A DNA stretch of 64,000 nucleotides. Source: Rhizobium sp. P40RR-XXII. Its GTDB lineage: Bacteria > Pseudomonadota > Alphaproteobacteria > Rhizobiales > Rhizobiaceae. Location of the stretch: contig NZ_JABAII010000004.1 in NCBI RefSeq assembly GCF_012641405.1, forward strand, positions 124,001 through 188,000, given 5' to 3'. Of the stretch, positions 25,382 through 36,802 are shown piece after piece. Position 1 is the first letter of the stretch; each line of letters begins with the position of its first letter. The notes beneath the pieces are model-generated. The model did not search any database and had not been told where the DNA came from. It saw only the letters and a list, made by a program, of their open reading frames with translations. The position numbers were made by a program, and so were the translations under genes.

Positions 25382-25447
25382 TTGATAGTTGGCTATATGG
25401 GTGAAGACCAAGTGAGCTCGGCTTTGCGGCAACTCCTGTGCCTGGCT

Positions 25448-25568
25448 CCTCACCCTAGCCCTCTCCCCGCCAAGCGGGGCGAGGGATGACTGCGCAAGAT
25501 AATTGGCCTCGTCGAGTAGCAGCGTTTGGCATTGCAGAGCTCCCTCCCCCGCTCTGCGGGGTGAGGGG
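25448..25568. repeat. palindromic intergenic repeat, copy C
   Basis: About 121 bp starting CCTCACCCTAGCCCTC and ending in GCGGGGTGAGGGG, with an inner hairpin CTCTCCCCGCcaAGCGGGGCGAGG. The ends match copies A and B. It occupies most of the gap between the convergent binding-protein and phosphatase genes, where it may act as a bidirectional terminator. Confidence 0.72.
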
Positions 25569-25625
25569 CGAGGCAAAGAATTGCCATAAGCGCGAATTCG
25601 CCTGACAGTCTTTTGTCGAAGAGAG

Positions 25626-26486
25626 TCACTTCCCATCCCAAGGCGTCAAAGCATCCTGCTTCATCTTGCGCTGTTCTTCCGGCGGAAGCTTGTAATCGCC
25701 CTTGTATGGTGCGCTCTCGAATGAGCCATAGGTCGGGTTGGCGATGGCGATCCAGTCGTGGCCGAAATGGGCGGCGTTGGCTTCGAAGACCTTCTGGCGC
25801 TCCTCGACGGTGCCCTTGTAGTCGTCGGTGAAGTCGCCGAAATTATCGCCAAACATCAGGAGAACGCGATAGTTCTTGGCGATGAAGGCGCGGCGCGTGC
25901 CCTTGGCGGAGCCCCAATCCGGCTGTTCCTTGGCGCTCAGGAAGGTGTCGACATTGTCGCCCATCGGAAAGCCGAAGCGCTTCATTTCCTCGACGGTCGG
26001 GCCTTCCTCATCGGCGGTGCGATTGGTGACGTAGAAGACCTTCACGCCTTTCGAAGCCGCATATTGGGTAAATTCTACCGCACCGGCGATCGGCTTGTCC
26101 TGTTGGGCATTGACGTATTGCGTCCAGCTCTGCGGCGTGAAGCTGGTGCCCGCCGTAATATTACGCGCCTGGTAGGGCGAGGTGTTGAGGATGGTGTCAT
26201 CGACATCGAGGATGATGGCTGGCGGGAAGTCCTGGAAACTGCCCGTCTGCTCCACGGGTGCGGCGGTCCAGCTCTTGTCGGCCAATGCTTCGTCGAGCCT
26301 GATGCGACCGAGCGTATAGGCGCCGAGCGCGTTGGCCTGCGCCTCGACCGAGGTTTGGTCCCAGAGAACCGCATTGAGATTGTCGTCGGGCGACGGTGCC
26401 GGCAGATCGGCGCCCAGGGCCGGCAGGGCGGCGACAAGGCCAATGGCGGTGACGAGCGTTCGGCGCCCAAAAAATCCGTTTCTCAC
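25626..26486 (-). CDS. class C acid phosphatase (HAD superfamily, secreted)
   Basis: A 286-aa protein with a signal peptide (cleavage likely after ALGA near residue 26). The HAD nucleophile motif is ILDVDDTIL with D94 and D96, motif 2 is VTNRTADEEG, and GDNFGDFTDDYKG supplies the terminal aspartates. This matches the e(P4)/class C non-specific acid phosphatases that release phosphate from nucleoside monophosphates in the periplasm or at the outer membrane. No lipobox cysteine is seen, so it is probably soluble rather than lipid-anchored. It stands alone between a repeat and the glp operon terminator. Confidence 0.86.
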   Translation of the reverse strand: MRNGFFGRRTLVTAIGLVAALPALGADLPAPSPDDNLNAVLWDQTSVEAQANALGAYTLGRIRLDEALADKSWTAAPVEQTGSFQDFPPAIILDVDDTILNTSPYQARNITAGTSFTPQSWTQYVNAQQDKPIAGAVEFTQYAASKGVKVFYVTNRTADEEGPTVEEMKRFGFPMGDNVDTFLSAKEQPDWGSAKGTRRAFIAKNYRVLLMFGDNFGDFTDDYKGTVEERQKVFEANAAHFGHDWIAIANPTYGSFESAPYKGDYKLPPEEQRKMKQDALTPWDGK

Positions 26487-26641
26487 GTTGCTCTCCTTAT
26501 CCAGAAATCCACGAAGTATATCAATGAGTTCTGACGTACGCAGGTGTTGTGACCCGGATAAGGATAGTTCGCGCTCGCGGGAAATGTGTCAAGGCTGTGA
26601 CAATCATCGCGGCTTTATTTTTGCGGAGTCTTGATTCTGAC

Positions 26642-26676
26642 GAAAAATGCCGGAGCTCCTTCGAGCCCCGGCATTC
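26642..26676 (-). terminator. rho-independent terminator of the glycerol operon
   Basis: On the minus strand, an inverted repeat with arms AATGCCGGGGCT and AGCTCCGGCATT (plus positions 26646-26657 and 26664-26675; one mismatch) is followed by a run of T. It lies 23 nt after the glpV stop and is oriented to end that transcript. Confidence 0.8.
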
Positions 26677-26698
26677 GTATAGCGTCGATGAGCCTGGT

Positions 26699-28429
<1,731 letters not shown>

Positions 28430-28497
28430 ATATTCCTCCCTACAGGTTGCGAGTGCATTTCGGAACGGCCGGATTGCCGGCCGCCGTATCGGTTGCT

Positions 28498-28785
28498 TCA
28501 GACCAGACGGAAAACGCCGGCGGCGTAGACCACGGAGAGAGCAAGAGCCCACCACAGGCTGGGGCCTCCCAGGCCCAGCCAAGCGAGATGGATGAAGGCG
28601 GCGCCGAGCAGCGAGATGAACAGCCGGTCGCCGCGCGTTGTTTCGAAGCGCAGGATGCCGAGGCGCGGATTGCCGCCGGGCGAAAAATATTCCCAGACCG
28701 CCATGCCGATCAAAAGCAGCAGGATCGTCGCGAAAAAGAGCGCCGTCGGCAGTGTCCAGGCCATCCAGGAAAAGTCAGTATTCAC
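28498..28785 (-). CDS. glpU: small membrane subunit GlpU (DUF2160)
   Basis: A 95-aa membrane protein that begins with GTG at 28785 behind the ribosome-binding site GAAGGAAA. It has three hydrophobic stretches (about residues 11-31, 56-72 and 77-92) around a loop with WEYFSPGGNP. This DUF2160 protein is typical of the rhizobial glycerol transporter and is called GlpU there; its role in transport is not known. It lies 11 nt after glpQ and 68 nt before glpV. The same frame remains open far upstream within glpQ, but the ribosome-binding site decides the short form. Confidence 0.83.
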   Translation of the reverse strand: MNTDFSWMAWTLPTALFFATILLLLIGMAVWEYFSPGGNPRLGILRFETTRGDRLFISLLGAAFIHLAWLGLGGPSLWWALALSVVYAAGVFRLV

Positions 28786-28796
28786 AGCGGTTTCCT

Positions 28797-29720
28797 TCAG
28801 ACGCGGCCGAGCGCGAAGCCCTTGGCGATGTAGTTGCGGACGAAATAGATCACGAGCGCGCCTGGGATCAGCGTCAGCACGCCGGCGGCGGCAAGCAGGC
28901 CCCAGTCCATGCCGGCAGCCGAGACCGTGCGCGTCATGATGGCGGCGATCGGCTTGGCGTCGGTCGTCGTCAAGGTGCGGGCGATCAGCAGCTCCACCCA
29001 GGAGAACATGAAGCAGAAGAAGGCGGCGACGCCGATGCCGCTTGCGATCAGCGGAATGAAGATCTTGATGAAGAAGCGCGGGAACGAATAGCCGTCGATA
29101 TAGGCCGTCTCGTCGATCTCCTTCGGCACGCCGGACATGAAGCCTTCGAGGATCCAGACCGCCAGCGGCACGTTGAACAGGCAATGCGCCAGCGCTACGG
29201 CGATATGGGTGTCGATCAGGCCGAAGGCCGAATAGAGCTGGAAGAACGGCAGGGCGAAGACCGCCGGTGGCGCCATGCGGTTCGTCAGCAGCCAGAAGAA
29301 GACATGCTTGTCGCCGAGGAAGCGGTAGCGCGAGAAGGCGTAGGCCGCCGGAAGAGCGCACGCAACCGAGATCACCATGTTCATGACGACATAGGTAATC
29401 GAGTTGATGTAGCCCTTGTACCAGGACGGATCGGTGAAGATGATCGCGTAGTTGCGCAGCGTCGGCTCATGCGGATAGAGCGTCAACCCGCCGATGATCT
29501 CCTCATTCGTCTTGAAGCTCATATTGACGAGCCAGTAGATCGGTAGCAGCAGGAAGACGATGTAGATTGCCGGCACCAGCCAGGACCAGCGCCCTTTTTC
29601 GCCCTGGCGGCGGCTGACCTGCGCGCCCGCCGCGGCAACGACATTTGCGGCGGCATCCGACGCTGCCATCTTGTGCATCGCGGCGTCATCGGCCGTGGTG
29701 GAGAAGGATTTGCCGCTCAT
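28797..29720 (-). CDS. glpQ: glycerol ABC transporter permease GlpQ
   Basis: A 307-aa MalG-type permease. The N-terminal 45 residues are cytoplasmic; membrane segments begin at WLVPAIYIVFLLLPIYWL. The ATPase-docking loop is DETAYIDGYSFPRFFIKIF. It overlaps glpP by 4 nt and is followed after 11 nt by glpU. It pairs with GlpP and is driven by the GlpS/GlpT ATPases. Confidence 0.88.
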   Translation of the reverse strand: MSGKSFSTTADDAAMHKMAASDAAANVVAAAGAQVSRRQGEKGRWSWLVPAIYIVFLLLPIYWLVNMSFKTNEEIIGGLTLYPHEPTLRNYAIIFTDPSWYKGYINSITYVVMNMVISVACALPAAYAFSRYRFLGDKHVFFWLLTNRMAPPAVFALPFFQLYSAFGLIDTHIAVALAHCLFNVPLAVWILEGFMSGVPKEIDETAYIDGYSFPRFFIKIFIPLIASGIGVAAFFCFMFSWVELLIARTLTTTDAKPIAAIMTRTVSAAGMDWGLLAAAGVLTLIPGALVIYFVRNYIAKGFALGRV

Positions 29721-30589
29721 CGGCGTTCTCCCGCATCGTAATTGGTCATGACGGTGTAGAAGACCCAGGACAGCAGGAGCACGATCAGGAAGTAGATCAG
29801 CGACATGGCTGCCGCCGGGCCGAGGTCGAACTGGCCGAGCGCCACCTTCACGAGATCGATCGACAGGAAGGTCGTCGAATTGCCGGGGCCGCCGCCGGTC
29901 ACGACGAAGGGTTCGGTATAGATCATGAAGCTATCCATGAAGCGCAGCAGCACGGCGATCAGCAGGACGCGGTTCATCTTCGGCAGCTGAATGTAGCGGA
30001 AGACGGACCAGCGCGAGGCGCCGTCGATCTTGGCGGCCTGGTAGAAGGCGTCGGGGATGGAGGCGAGGCCGGCATAGCAGAGCAGTACGACAAGGCTCGT
30101 CCAATGCCAGACGTCCATGATGATGATCGTCGCCCAGGCGTCGGCGGGATCGGAGACGTAATTATAGTCGATGCCGAGATTGACGAGGACATAGCCCATC
30201 AAACCGATGTCGCTGCGCCCGAAGACCTGCCAGATCGTGCCGACGACGTTCCACGGGATCAGCAGCGGCAAGGCCATCAGCACGAGGCAGACGGGAACGC
30301 CGATGCCCTTCTTCGGCATGTTGAGGGCGATGAAGATGCCGAGCGGCACTTCGATCGCCAGGATGACGAAGGAGAAGATCAGGTTGCGGATCATCGAATC
30401 CCAGAAGCGGCCGGAATGGAGGATCTCTTCGAACCACTGCGTGCCCGCCCAGAAGAAGACGTTGTTGCCGAACGTGTCCTGCACCGAGTAGTTCACCACC
30501 GTCATCAGCGGAATGACGGCGGAAAAGCCGACCAGCAGCAGAACCGGAATGAGCATGAACCAGGCTTTGTTGTTCCAGGTCTTCTCCAT
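29717..30589 (-). CDS. glpP: glycerol ABC transporter permease GlpP
   Basis: A 290-aa MalF-type permease beginning with a short cytoplasmic tail (MEKTWNNKAW) and a first membrane span FMLIPVLLLVGFSAVIPL. The docking loop is YQAAKIDGASRWSVFRYIQL. It starts 2 nt after the glpT stop and overlaps glpQ by 4 nt. Forms the membrane channel with GlpQ. Confidence 0.88.
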   Translation of the reverse strand: MEKTWNNKAWFMLIPVLLLVGFSAVIPLMTVVNYSVQDTFGNNVFFWAGTQWFEEILHSGRFWDSMIRNLIFSFVILAIEVPLGIFIALNMPKKGIGVPVCLVLMALPLLIPWNVVGTIWQVFGRSDIGLMGYVLVNLGIDYNYVSDPADAWATIIIMDVWHWTSLVVLLCYAGLASIPDAFYQAAKIDGASRWSVFRYIQLPKMNRVLLIAVLLRFMDSFMIYTEPFVVTGGGPGNSTTFLSIDLVKVALGQFDLGPAAAMSLIYFLIVLLLSWVFYTVMTNYDAGERR

Positions 30590-30591
30590 CG

Positions 30592-31662
30592 TCAGGCTCC
30601 CATCTCGATGCGCCAGGAGTCGGCGTAGATATTGATGCCGGCCGGGTCGAAAGCGATGTGCGGCTCGGCCGGCACCGTCTGGTCCTCGCCGATGACGGCG
30701 ACGATATCCTGGCCGTCCAGCTTGGCGCGGACCACCTTGCGGCGGCCGAGATCTTCGACCTTGGTCACTGTCGCGGGCATGCCCTCGCGGCCGATGCGGA
30801 CAAATTCGGGGCGGATGCCGAGTTCGGAGCGGCCGGTGCGCTTTTCCAGCGGCGCGCCGGGCAACGCGATCGTGCGGCTGCCGATGCGCGCGCTGCTGCC
30901 TTCGATTTCGACGGGCATGACGTTCATGCCGGGCGAGCCGATGAAATAGCCGACGAAGGTATGGCGCGGGCGCTCAAACAGGTCGTTCGGCGTGCCGATC
31001 TGCACCACTTCGCCATTGTACATGACCACCACCTTGTCGGCGAAGGTCAGCGCCTCCGTCTGGTCGTGGGTCACATAGACCATGGTGAAGCCGAAGCGGC
31101 GGTGCAGCTGCTTCAGCTGCGAGCGCAGCACCCATTTCATATGCGGATCGATGACGGTCAGCGGCTCGTCGAACAGGATGGCGTTGACATCGGAGCGCAC
31201 GAGGCCGCGGCCGAGCGAGATCTTCTGCTTGGCATCGGCGGTGAGCCCGCGCGCCTTGCGATGGGCACTGTCGGAAAGGCCGATCATCTCGATGATCTCA
31301 TCGACCTTGCGCTTGACCTCGGCTTCCGGAACATGCCGGTTGCGCAGCGGGAAGGCGAGATTGTCGTAGACGGTCATCGTGTCGTAGACGACGGGGAACT
31401 GGAAGACCTGCGCGATGTTACGCTCCTGGGTCGACAGCCGGGTCACGTCCTTGCCGTCGAAGAGGATGCGTCCCTCGGAGGCTTGCACCAGACCGGACAC
31501 GATGTTCAACAGGGTGGTCTTGCCGCAGCCCGAGGGACCGAGCAGCGCATAGGCGCTGCCGTCTTCCCAACTATGGTTGACTTCCTTCAGCGCATAGTCG
31601 GCGTCGGATTTCGGATGGTCGTTGTAAGCGTGCCTGATGTGGTCAAGATCGATGCGGGCCAT
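30592..31662 (-). CDS. glpT: glycerol ABC transporter ATPase GlpT, degenerate signature motif
   Basis: A 356-aa MalK-type ATPase. Walker A is GPSGCGKTT (residues 42-50), Walker B AILFDEP (161-167) and the H-loop histidine is H199 in YVTHDQTEA, all intact. The signature motif, however, reads LTADAKQ (140-146) in place of LSGGQRQ. In a GlpS-GlpT heterodimer the missing signature would spoil only the site opposite GlpS's Walker A. The C-terminal third is the MalK-type regulatory domain. It is the second operon gene, 9 nt after glpS. The name follows the rhizobial glp nomenclature and is unrelated to E. coli GlpT. Confidence 0.88.
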   Translation of the reverse strand: MARIDLDHIRHAYNDHPKSDADYALKEVNHSWEDGSAYALLGPSGCGKTTLLNIVSGLVQASEGRILFDGKDVTRLSTQERNIAQVFQFPVVYDTMTVYDNLAFPLRNRHVPEAEVKRKVDEIIEMIGLSDSAHRKARGLTADAKQKISLGRGLVRSDVNAILFDEPLTVIDPHMKWVLRSQLKQLHRRFGFTMVYVTHDQTEALTFADKVVVMYNGEVVQIGTPNDLFERPRHTFVGYFIGSPGMNVMPVEIEGSSARIGSRTIALPGAPLEKRTGRSELGIRPEFVRIGREGMPATVTKVEDLGRRKVVRAKLDGQDIVAVIGEDQTVPAEPHIAFDPAGINIYADSWRIEMGA

Positions 31663-31671
31663 TGTCTCTCC

Positions 31672-32754
<1,083 letters not shown>

Positions 32755-33510
32755 GATAAATTCCTTCCATGCGTCGCATATCGATGCTGCCGCGAGGATC
32801 GCGAAGAGACTGATCCGTCCGGAAATGCCGTCGCCGGGCGGTGTCTGTTGCTGAGATTATGGTTGTCGGGAGGTGGATTGTGCCGATTTGCCCGCGGAAA
32901 CATCGCGTCGGCAAGAATTGCGTCGCGCGACGTCAGTGGCGGTGCGGCCTATGCCGCAAACCATGCCGTTTTCCGTGTTGATCTGATTTTCGGACAATTA
33001 TTCCTCCCCTTGTTTCGATTTGCATCCCTCACGCGAAAACCGAAACAAGAATGACGATAAATGAAGATAAAGGAATGTCAAACGAAAACTGGTCGCGTTT
33101 CAGTTTCGCTTCATGAATCTGGCTGGAGGCCTATTTCAGGGATAAATAACAAAACCGGTAACCGATTGATCGGCATTGGAAATGAAACCCAACAGGCCTC
33201 CCGGCGCGATCTCGCGCTCCGCGTCTCTTGAGGCCCGCGGCCGCTCCTTGGCGTCGGCGGCGCGTGCGATCCGGCATCGGGTTTGCCGCCGACTATGGGA
33301 CGAAAATTTGGAATGTCTGGGAATGGGCTGGCAAACGGCCGAAAGAGTGAAGGCTGCACCGCGTTTTCGCGGGAGATTCCAGCGGCGGCCCGTCCGGCCT
33401 GCTCCGGCTGCGATTTGCTCGAAGCAATGAGGTTGCGGCGGCGGCCGAGCCCGATAATCAGCCGCCCCTCAAATGATATGAGGAGCGGTTTTTTTCGAAA
33501 GGGGCAGCGC
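32755..33510. other. 756-bp gap without a convincing gene
   Basis: Short open frames on both strands here have no family-like features. The left half should hold the glpS promoter and the TTTCG repeats. At 33467-33493 the sequence CCGCCCCTCA aatgata TGAGGAGCGG is a hairpin with one mismatch followed by seven T on the plus strand. That is a terminator pointing away from both neighbouring minus-strand genes, so an unrecognised plus-strand transcript, perhaps a small RNA, may end there. Confidence 0.4.
33009..33115. promoter_or_regulatory. TTTCG/CGAAA repeats upstream of glpS (putative GlpR operators)
   Basis: A perfect 9-bp inverted repeat, CTTGTTTCG (33009-33017) and CGAAACAAG (33041-33049), is followed by more CGAAAAC, GTTTCAG and TTTCGCTTC elements up to 33115. 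Repeated TTTCG half-sites are typical of DeoR-family repressors such as GlpR. They lie 255-360 nt ahead of the glpS start, so the leader would be long; binding by GlpR is inference. Confidence 0.45.
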
Positions 33511-34152
33511 TCAGCGCGCCGCCCAATTGGCGCCGCGGCGGAAGATGGTTTTCATCTGCGGCACGTCGAATTCCTTGGCCTGGTGGCCGAGCGAGGAATA
33601 GAAGACGCGGCCCTTGCCGTATTTGCGCTTCCAGGCGACCGGCATGACGACGCCGTCGATCCAGTAGGCGTGATCACCGGTAAAGGTCGTGGTCGCCAGC
33701 ACCTCGTTCGACGGATCGACATGCATGTAATATTGTTCCGACGTATAGGGGAAATCGGTGATCCCCTCCATGATCGGATCGTCCGGTCGCGTGATGTTGA
33801 CCGTATAGTCGATGATGTTGCCGGGATGGGCGACCCACTGGCCGCCGATGATGAACTGATACTCGACGCTTTCGCGGAACGAGTCGCCAGCGCCGCCATG
33901 ATAGCCGGCGATGCCGACGCCGCTTTCGATCGCATCGGCAAGGTTCTTCACCTCTTCCTTCTCGATCTTCGACATGGTGACGATCGGCACGATCAGGCTG
34001 AGATCGTGGATCGAGGGGTCGGCGAAGGCTTCGGTGCTGTTTTCGAGGTAGACCTTGAAGCCGTCCTCTTCCAGCATGTCGCGGATGATATGGGCGCATT
34101 CCTGCGGTTCGTGGCCGCTCCAGCCGCCCCAGACAATAAGTGCTTCACGCAT
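33511..34152 (-). CDS. ThuA-like domain protein
   Basis: A 213-aa protein of the ThuA family (glutamine-amidotransferase-like fold). It shows ALIVWGGWSGHEPQECA at the start, GVGIAGYHGGAGDSF near residue 80-95 with the conserved H-G-G, and a C-terminal VFYSSLGHQAKEFD. In Sinorhizobium ThuA works with the dehydrogenase ThuB in trehalose and sucrose-type disaccharide use, through 3-keto intermediates. Here it lies 24 nt after a Gfo/Idh dehydrogenase gene on the same strand, so a similar pair is likely. The substrate need not be trehalose. Confidence 0.85.
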   Translation of the reverse strand: MREALIVWGGWSGHEPQECAHIIRDMLEEDGFKVYLENSTEAFADPSIHDLSLIVPIVTMSKIEKEEVKNLADAIESGVGIAGYHGGAGDSFRESVEYQFIIGGQWVAHPGNIIDYTVNITRPDDPIMEGITDFPYTSEQYYMHVDPSNEVLATTTFTGDHAYWIDGVVMPVAWKRKYGKGRVFYSSLGHQAKEFDVPQMKTIFRRGANWAAR

Positions 34153-34176
34153 GATGTATCTCCTGAACTCTTTCGA

Positions 34177-35277
34177 TTAGCGGCCGATTTTTCCGTCCAC
34201 CAGGGATTCGGACAGAGGGGCCGGACGTTCGGTTTTGGTAGTAATCGTGACCGTGCGGCCGGTGTCGGAGGCCGTCTGGAAGGCTTCCATGACCTCGAGC
34301 ACATGCAGCGCTAGGCTGCCATCGGCGCGGTGGGGCCGGTTGGAGCGGATGGCGTGCGCCAGATCGGCGACGCCGAGCGAGCGGTAGTTGCCGTCGGCAT
34401 AGGGGGCGGTGACCTCGCGCCCCTCGAACTGGCCGCCCTTTTTCAGATATTCGACAGCGCCACCGAAATGGTTCGGATCAGGCACGATCAGCGTGCCTTC
34501 CGTGCCATAGACTTCGAGCGGCACATGCTTGTGGCCGGCGACATCGAAGCTCATGCCGATCTGGACGACAGCGCCATTGGCAAAGGCCATGACGCCGGCA
34601 ACATGCGTCGGCACGTGCACCGGAACGTGCTCGCCGTTGCGCGGCTCGCTGGTGATGATGCGCTCCTTGCGCGGCGTGACGGCAAAGCCGGCGACCTGGG
34701 AGACGGGACCGAGCAGGTTAACGAGGTCGGTGATGTAATAGGGACCCATGTCGAGCATCGGGCCGCCGCCGACTTCATAATAGAAAGCCGGATTCGGATG
34801 CCAGCGCTCGTGGCCGGGGCACATGAAGGTGGCGGTGCCGCCGACCGGGATGCCGATCGCGCCCTCGTCGATGATGGCGCGCGCCGTCTGATGGCCGCCG
34901 CCAAGGAAGGTGTCGGGGGCCGCGCCGATGCGCAGGCCCTTGGCCGCCGCGGCATCCGCGAGTTTCTTGCCTTCGGCAAAATTGATGCCGAGCGGCTTTT
35001 CCGAATAGGTGTGCTTGCCGGCGTCCAGCGCCTGCAGGCCGACGGCAACATGCGCTTTGGGAATGGTCAGGTTGACGATGATCTCGACCGAGGGATCAGC
35101 AAGCAGGGTTGCGATATCCACGGCCTTCAGGCCGAATTCGGCAGCCTTCGCCTCGGCGAGCTCGCGATTGAGATCGGCCACGCCTTTGATGTCGAGAACG
35201 GGAAAGGATTTCATGGCGGTGAGATAGGCGCCGGAAATGTTTCCGCAGCCGATAATGCCGATGCCGACCTTGTTCAT
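34177..35277 (-). CDS. Gfo/Idh/MocA family oxidoreductase (ThuB-like partner)
   Basis: A 366-aa dehydrogenase with GIIGCGNISGAYL near residue 8 and HTYSEKPLGINF (EKP) near residue 93. The catalytic region contains GGGPMLDMGPYYITDLVNLLG, matching the family D-x-G-x-H/Y pattern. It is encoded just upstream of the ThuA-like gene, which makes a keto-glycoside-forming pair probable. ATG at 35277 is followed by the complete Rossmann strand. A hairpin lies between it and the ROK gene. Confidence 0.86.
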   Translation of the reverse strand: MNKVGIGIIGCGNISGAYLTAMKSFPVLDIKGVADLNRELAEAKAAEFGLKAVDIATLLADPSVEIIVNLTIPKAHVAVGLQALDAGKHTYSEKPLGINFAEGKKLADAAAAKGLRIGAAPDTFLGGGHQTARAIIDEGAIGIPVGGTATFMCPGHERWHPNPAFYYEVGGGPMLDMGPYYITDLVNLLGPVSQVAGFAVTPRKERIITSEPRNGEHVPVHVPTHVAGVMAFANGAVVQIGMSFDVAGHKHVPLEVYGTEGTLIVPDPNHFGGAVEYLKKGGQFEGREVTAPYADGNYRSLGVADLAHAIRSNRPHRADGSLALHVLEVMEAFQTASDTGRTVTITTKTERPAPLSESLVDGKIGR

Positions 35278-35312
35278 AGATTTCCTCCAGATGAATTGTC
35301 TTTGCTGTCCTG

Positions 35313-35349
35313 GAGCGGCTCAGCGTTTCACGGAATCGCTGAGCCGCTC
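35313..35349. terminator. perfect 13-bp hairpin after the ROK gene
   Basis: GAGCGGCTCAGCG (35313-35325) and its exact complement CGCTGAGCCGCTC (35337-35349) flank an 11-nt loop. It is placed 31 nt after the ROK stop and ahead of the dehydrogenase start. No U-run follows on the minus strand, so it may stabilise or separate messages and not terminate strongly. Confidence 0.5.
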
Positions 35350-35379
35350 TATCCTGTTGTTTCGACGCAATTCCAGGGA

Positions 35380-36582
35380 TCAGAGGGCCGGTGCCGGTCC
35401 CGTCGTCCCCCAGGGCGATTCGTAGAGTTCGCGCAGCGCGACGACCGCGGCGCCCTGTGCCCAGGTCTCGTCGGTGGACTGGTCGAAAACGAGTTCGGTT
35501 ACCCCTTTGATCGATGGCGGAATGGCCAGCGAATAGGCCTCCCGCAGGCTGTCGAGGAAGGGCTGGCCGAGCGCCAGGCTCGATCCCACAAGAATGACGC
35601 GCGGTGGGGCAAACAGCGTGACGATATTGGCAAGCGCCATGCCGCAGGCTTCGCCGGCGCGGATTGCCGCATTGATAAGCGAGATGTCTTCGGCGTCTAT
35701 CAGCGTCTTGGCATGCGCCATGCCCCGACCGAGACGGATGGCTTCGGCAAAACGGCCGCTTGGCTGATCGCCGAGAATGGCGCTTTCGCCGGCAAGGCTT
35801 GCCAGGCGGATGATGCCTTGCGGACCCATGCCGAGCACGAGATCGCCGAGATTGTGGCTGAGGCCGCCGGCGCCACGAAAGAGCTGGCCGCCATGCAGCA
35901 CGCCGAGCCCCAGCGTCTGTTCCAGCGACACCAGCACCATGTCGTCCAGGTCTCTCGCCTTGCCGAACCAGTGATGGGCGAGCGTGATCGCATGCGCGTC
36001 GCTTTCGACGATGGTGATCACGCCCAACCGCTCGGACATTTCCTTGGCGAAATCGACGCCGGTTTCGCGAAAGATCGGGCTGGTGCGCACATGGCCGGTG
36101 CGATGTTCGATGACGCCGGGCAGGCCGAGGCAGACGGAATCGATCTCGTCCAAAGCCAGATTGGCGTCGACAACGCAGCGGCGCACGCCATCCTCGATCA
36201 GATCGGCAATGACACCGATCGGCTGTCGGTCGACGCGTAGCGCCAGCGTCAGCGTGGAAAGAACCTCGCCGCGAAAGTCCGTCACGACGAAAACCATGCG
36301 GTTGGCGGCGATTTTAGCGCCGACGACGCGGGCGGCATCCGGATTGAGCTCCAGCATGACGCGCGGCCGGCCTCGAGTGGCCGCCTCGCGCAGGTCGCCC
36401 TCCGTCCGCGCTAGGATCAAGCCGTCATCCAGCAATGAGGCTGTGATCGCCGACACGGTGGTGGTCGAAAGCTGCGTGCGGTCGCTGATTTCGATACGTG
36501 CGATCGAGCCCGCCCGCCGGATCGTATCCAGCACGTTGAAGCGGTTTATCGCCCGCATAAGCTCGGGATCTGCTGTTTTCAT
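35380..36582 (-). CDS. ROK family transcriptional regulator
   Basis: A 400-aa regulator of the NagC/XylR type. N-terminal winged helix: NRFNVLDTIRRAGSIARIEI then RTQLSTTTVSAITASLL (about 10-50). The ROK sugar-kinase-like domain follows, with VGAKIAANRMVFVVTDFRGE and the conserved GLGVLHGGQLFRGAGGLSHNLGD; the typical zinc-cysteine cluster CxCGxxGC is not seen, the corresponding stretch being LVLGMGPQGI. The start at 36582 is chosen from the domain; an upstream extension of 27 residues is open. It stands between the ThuA/dehydrogenase genes and the divergent ABC operon and probably regulates both. Confidence 0.83.
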   Translation of the reverse strand: MKTADPELMRAINRFNVLDTIRRAGSIARIEISDRTQLSTTTVSAITASLLDDGLILARTEGDLREAATRGRPRVMLELNPDAARVVGAKIAANRMVFVVTDFRGEVLSTLTLALRVDRQPIGVIADLIEDGVRRCVVDANLALDEIDSVCLGLPGVIEHRTGHVRTSPIFRETGVDFAKEMSERLGVITIVESDAHAITLAHHWFGKARDLDDMVLVSLEQTLGLGVLHGGQLFRGAGGLSHNLGDLVLGMGPQGIIRLASLAGESAILGDQPSGRFAEAIRLGRGMAHAKTLIDAEDISLINAAIRAGEACGMALANIVTLFAPPRVILVGSSLALGQPFLDSLREAYSLAIPPSIKGVTELVFDQSTDETWAQGAAVVALRELYESPWGTTGPAPAL

Positions 36583-36670
36583 GAGAATGGCGCCGAATGA
36601 CGGACCCGCTCGGCTGCGGCCTGGTATTTTTGACGGAATGCGAATTAAATAACCTATGGTCATCGCCCAA

Positions 36671-36746
36671 TGTCAAGCCATTTTGCCAGCAATATGCCGA
36701 AAATTTAGCGATGGTGGTTGACATTTCAGCAAAGCTCCGTTGAATT
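36671..36746. promoter_or_regulatory. divergent sigma-70-like promoters between ROK and ABC operon
   Basis: On the plus strand TTGACA (36718-36723) is followed after 17 nt by TGAATT. On the minus strand the complement of TGTCAA (36671-36676) is another TTGACA, followed about 17-18 nt later by GTTATTT. The two -35 boxes thus form the ends of an inverted repeat (TGTCAAGCCA and TGGTTGACA). A repressor bound between them could control both directions. Confidence 0.5.
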
Positions 36747-36802
36747 ATTCCGCATAAGGGAAAAAATATTGAGGCTCTTGGTTCCCTTGGGAGGAGAAAA
36801 TC

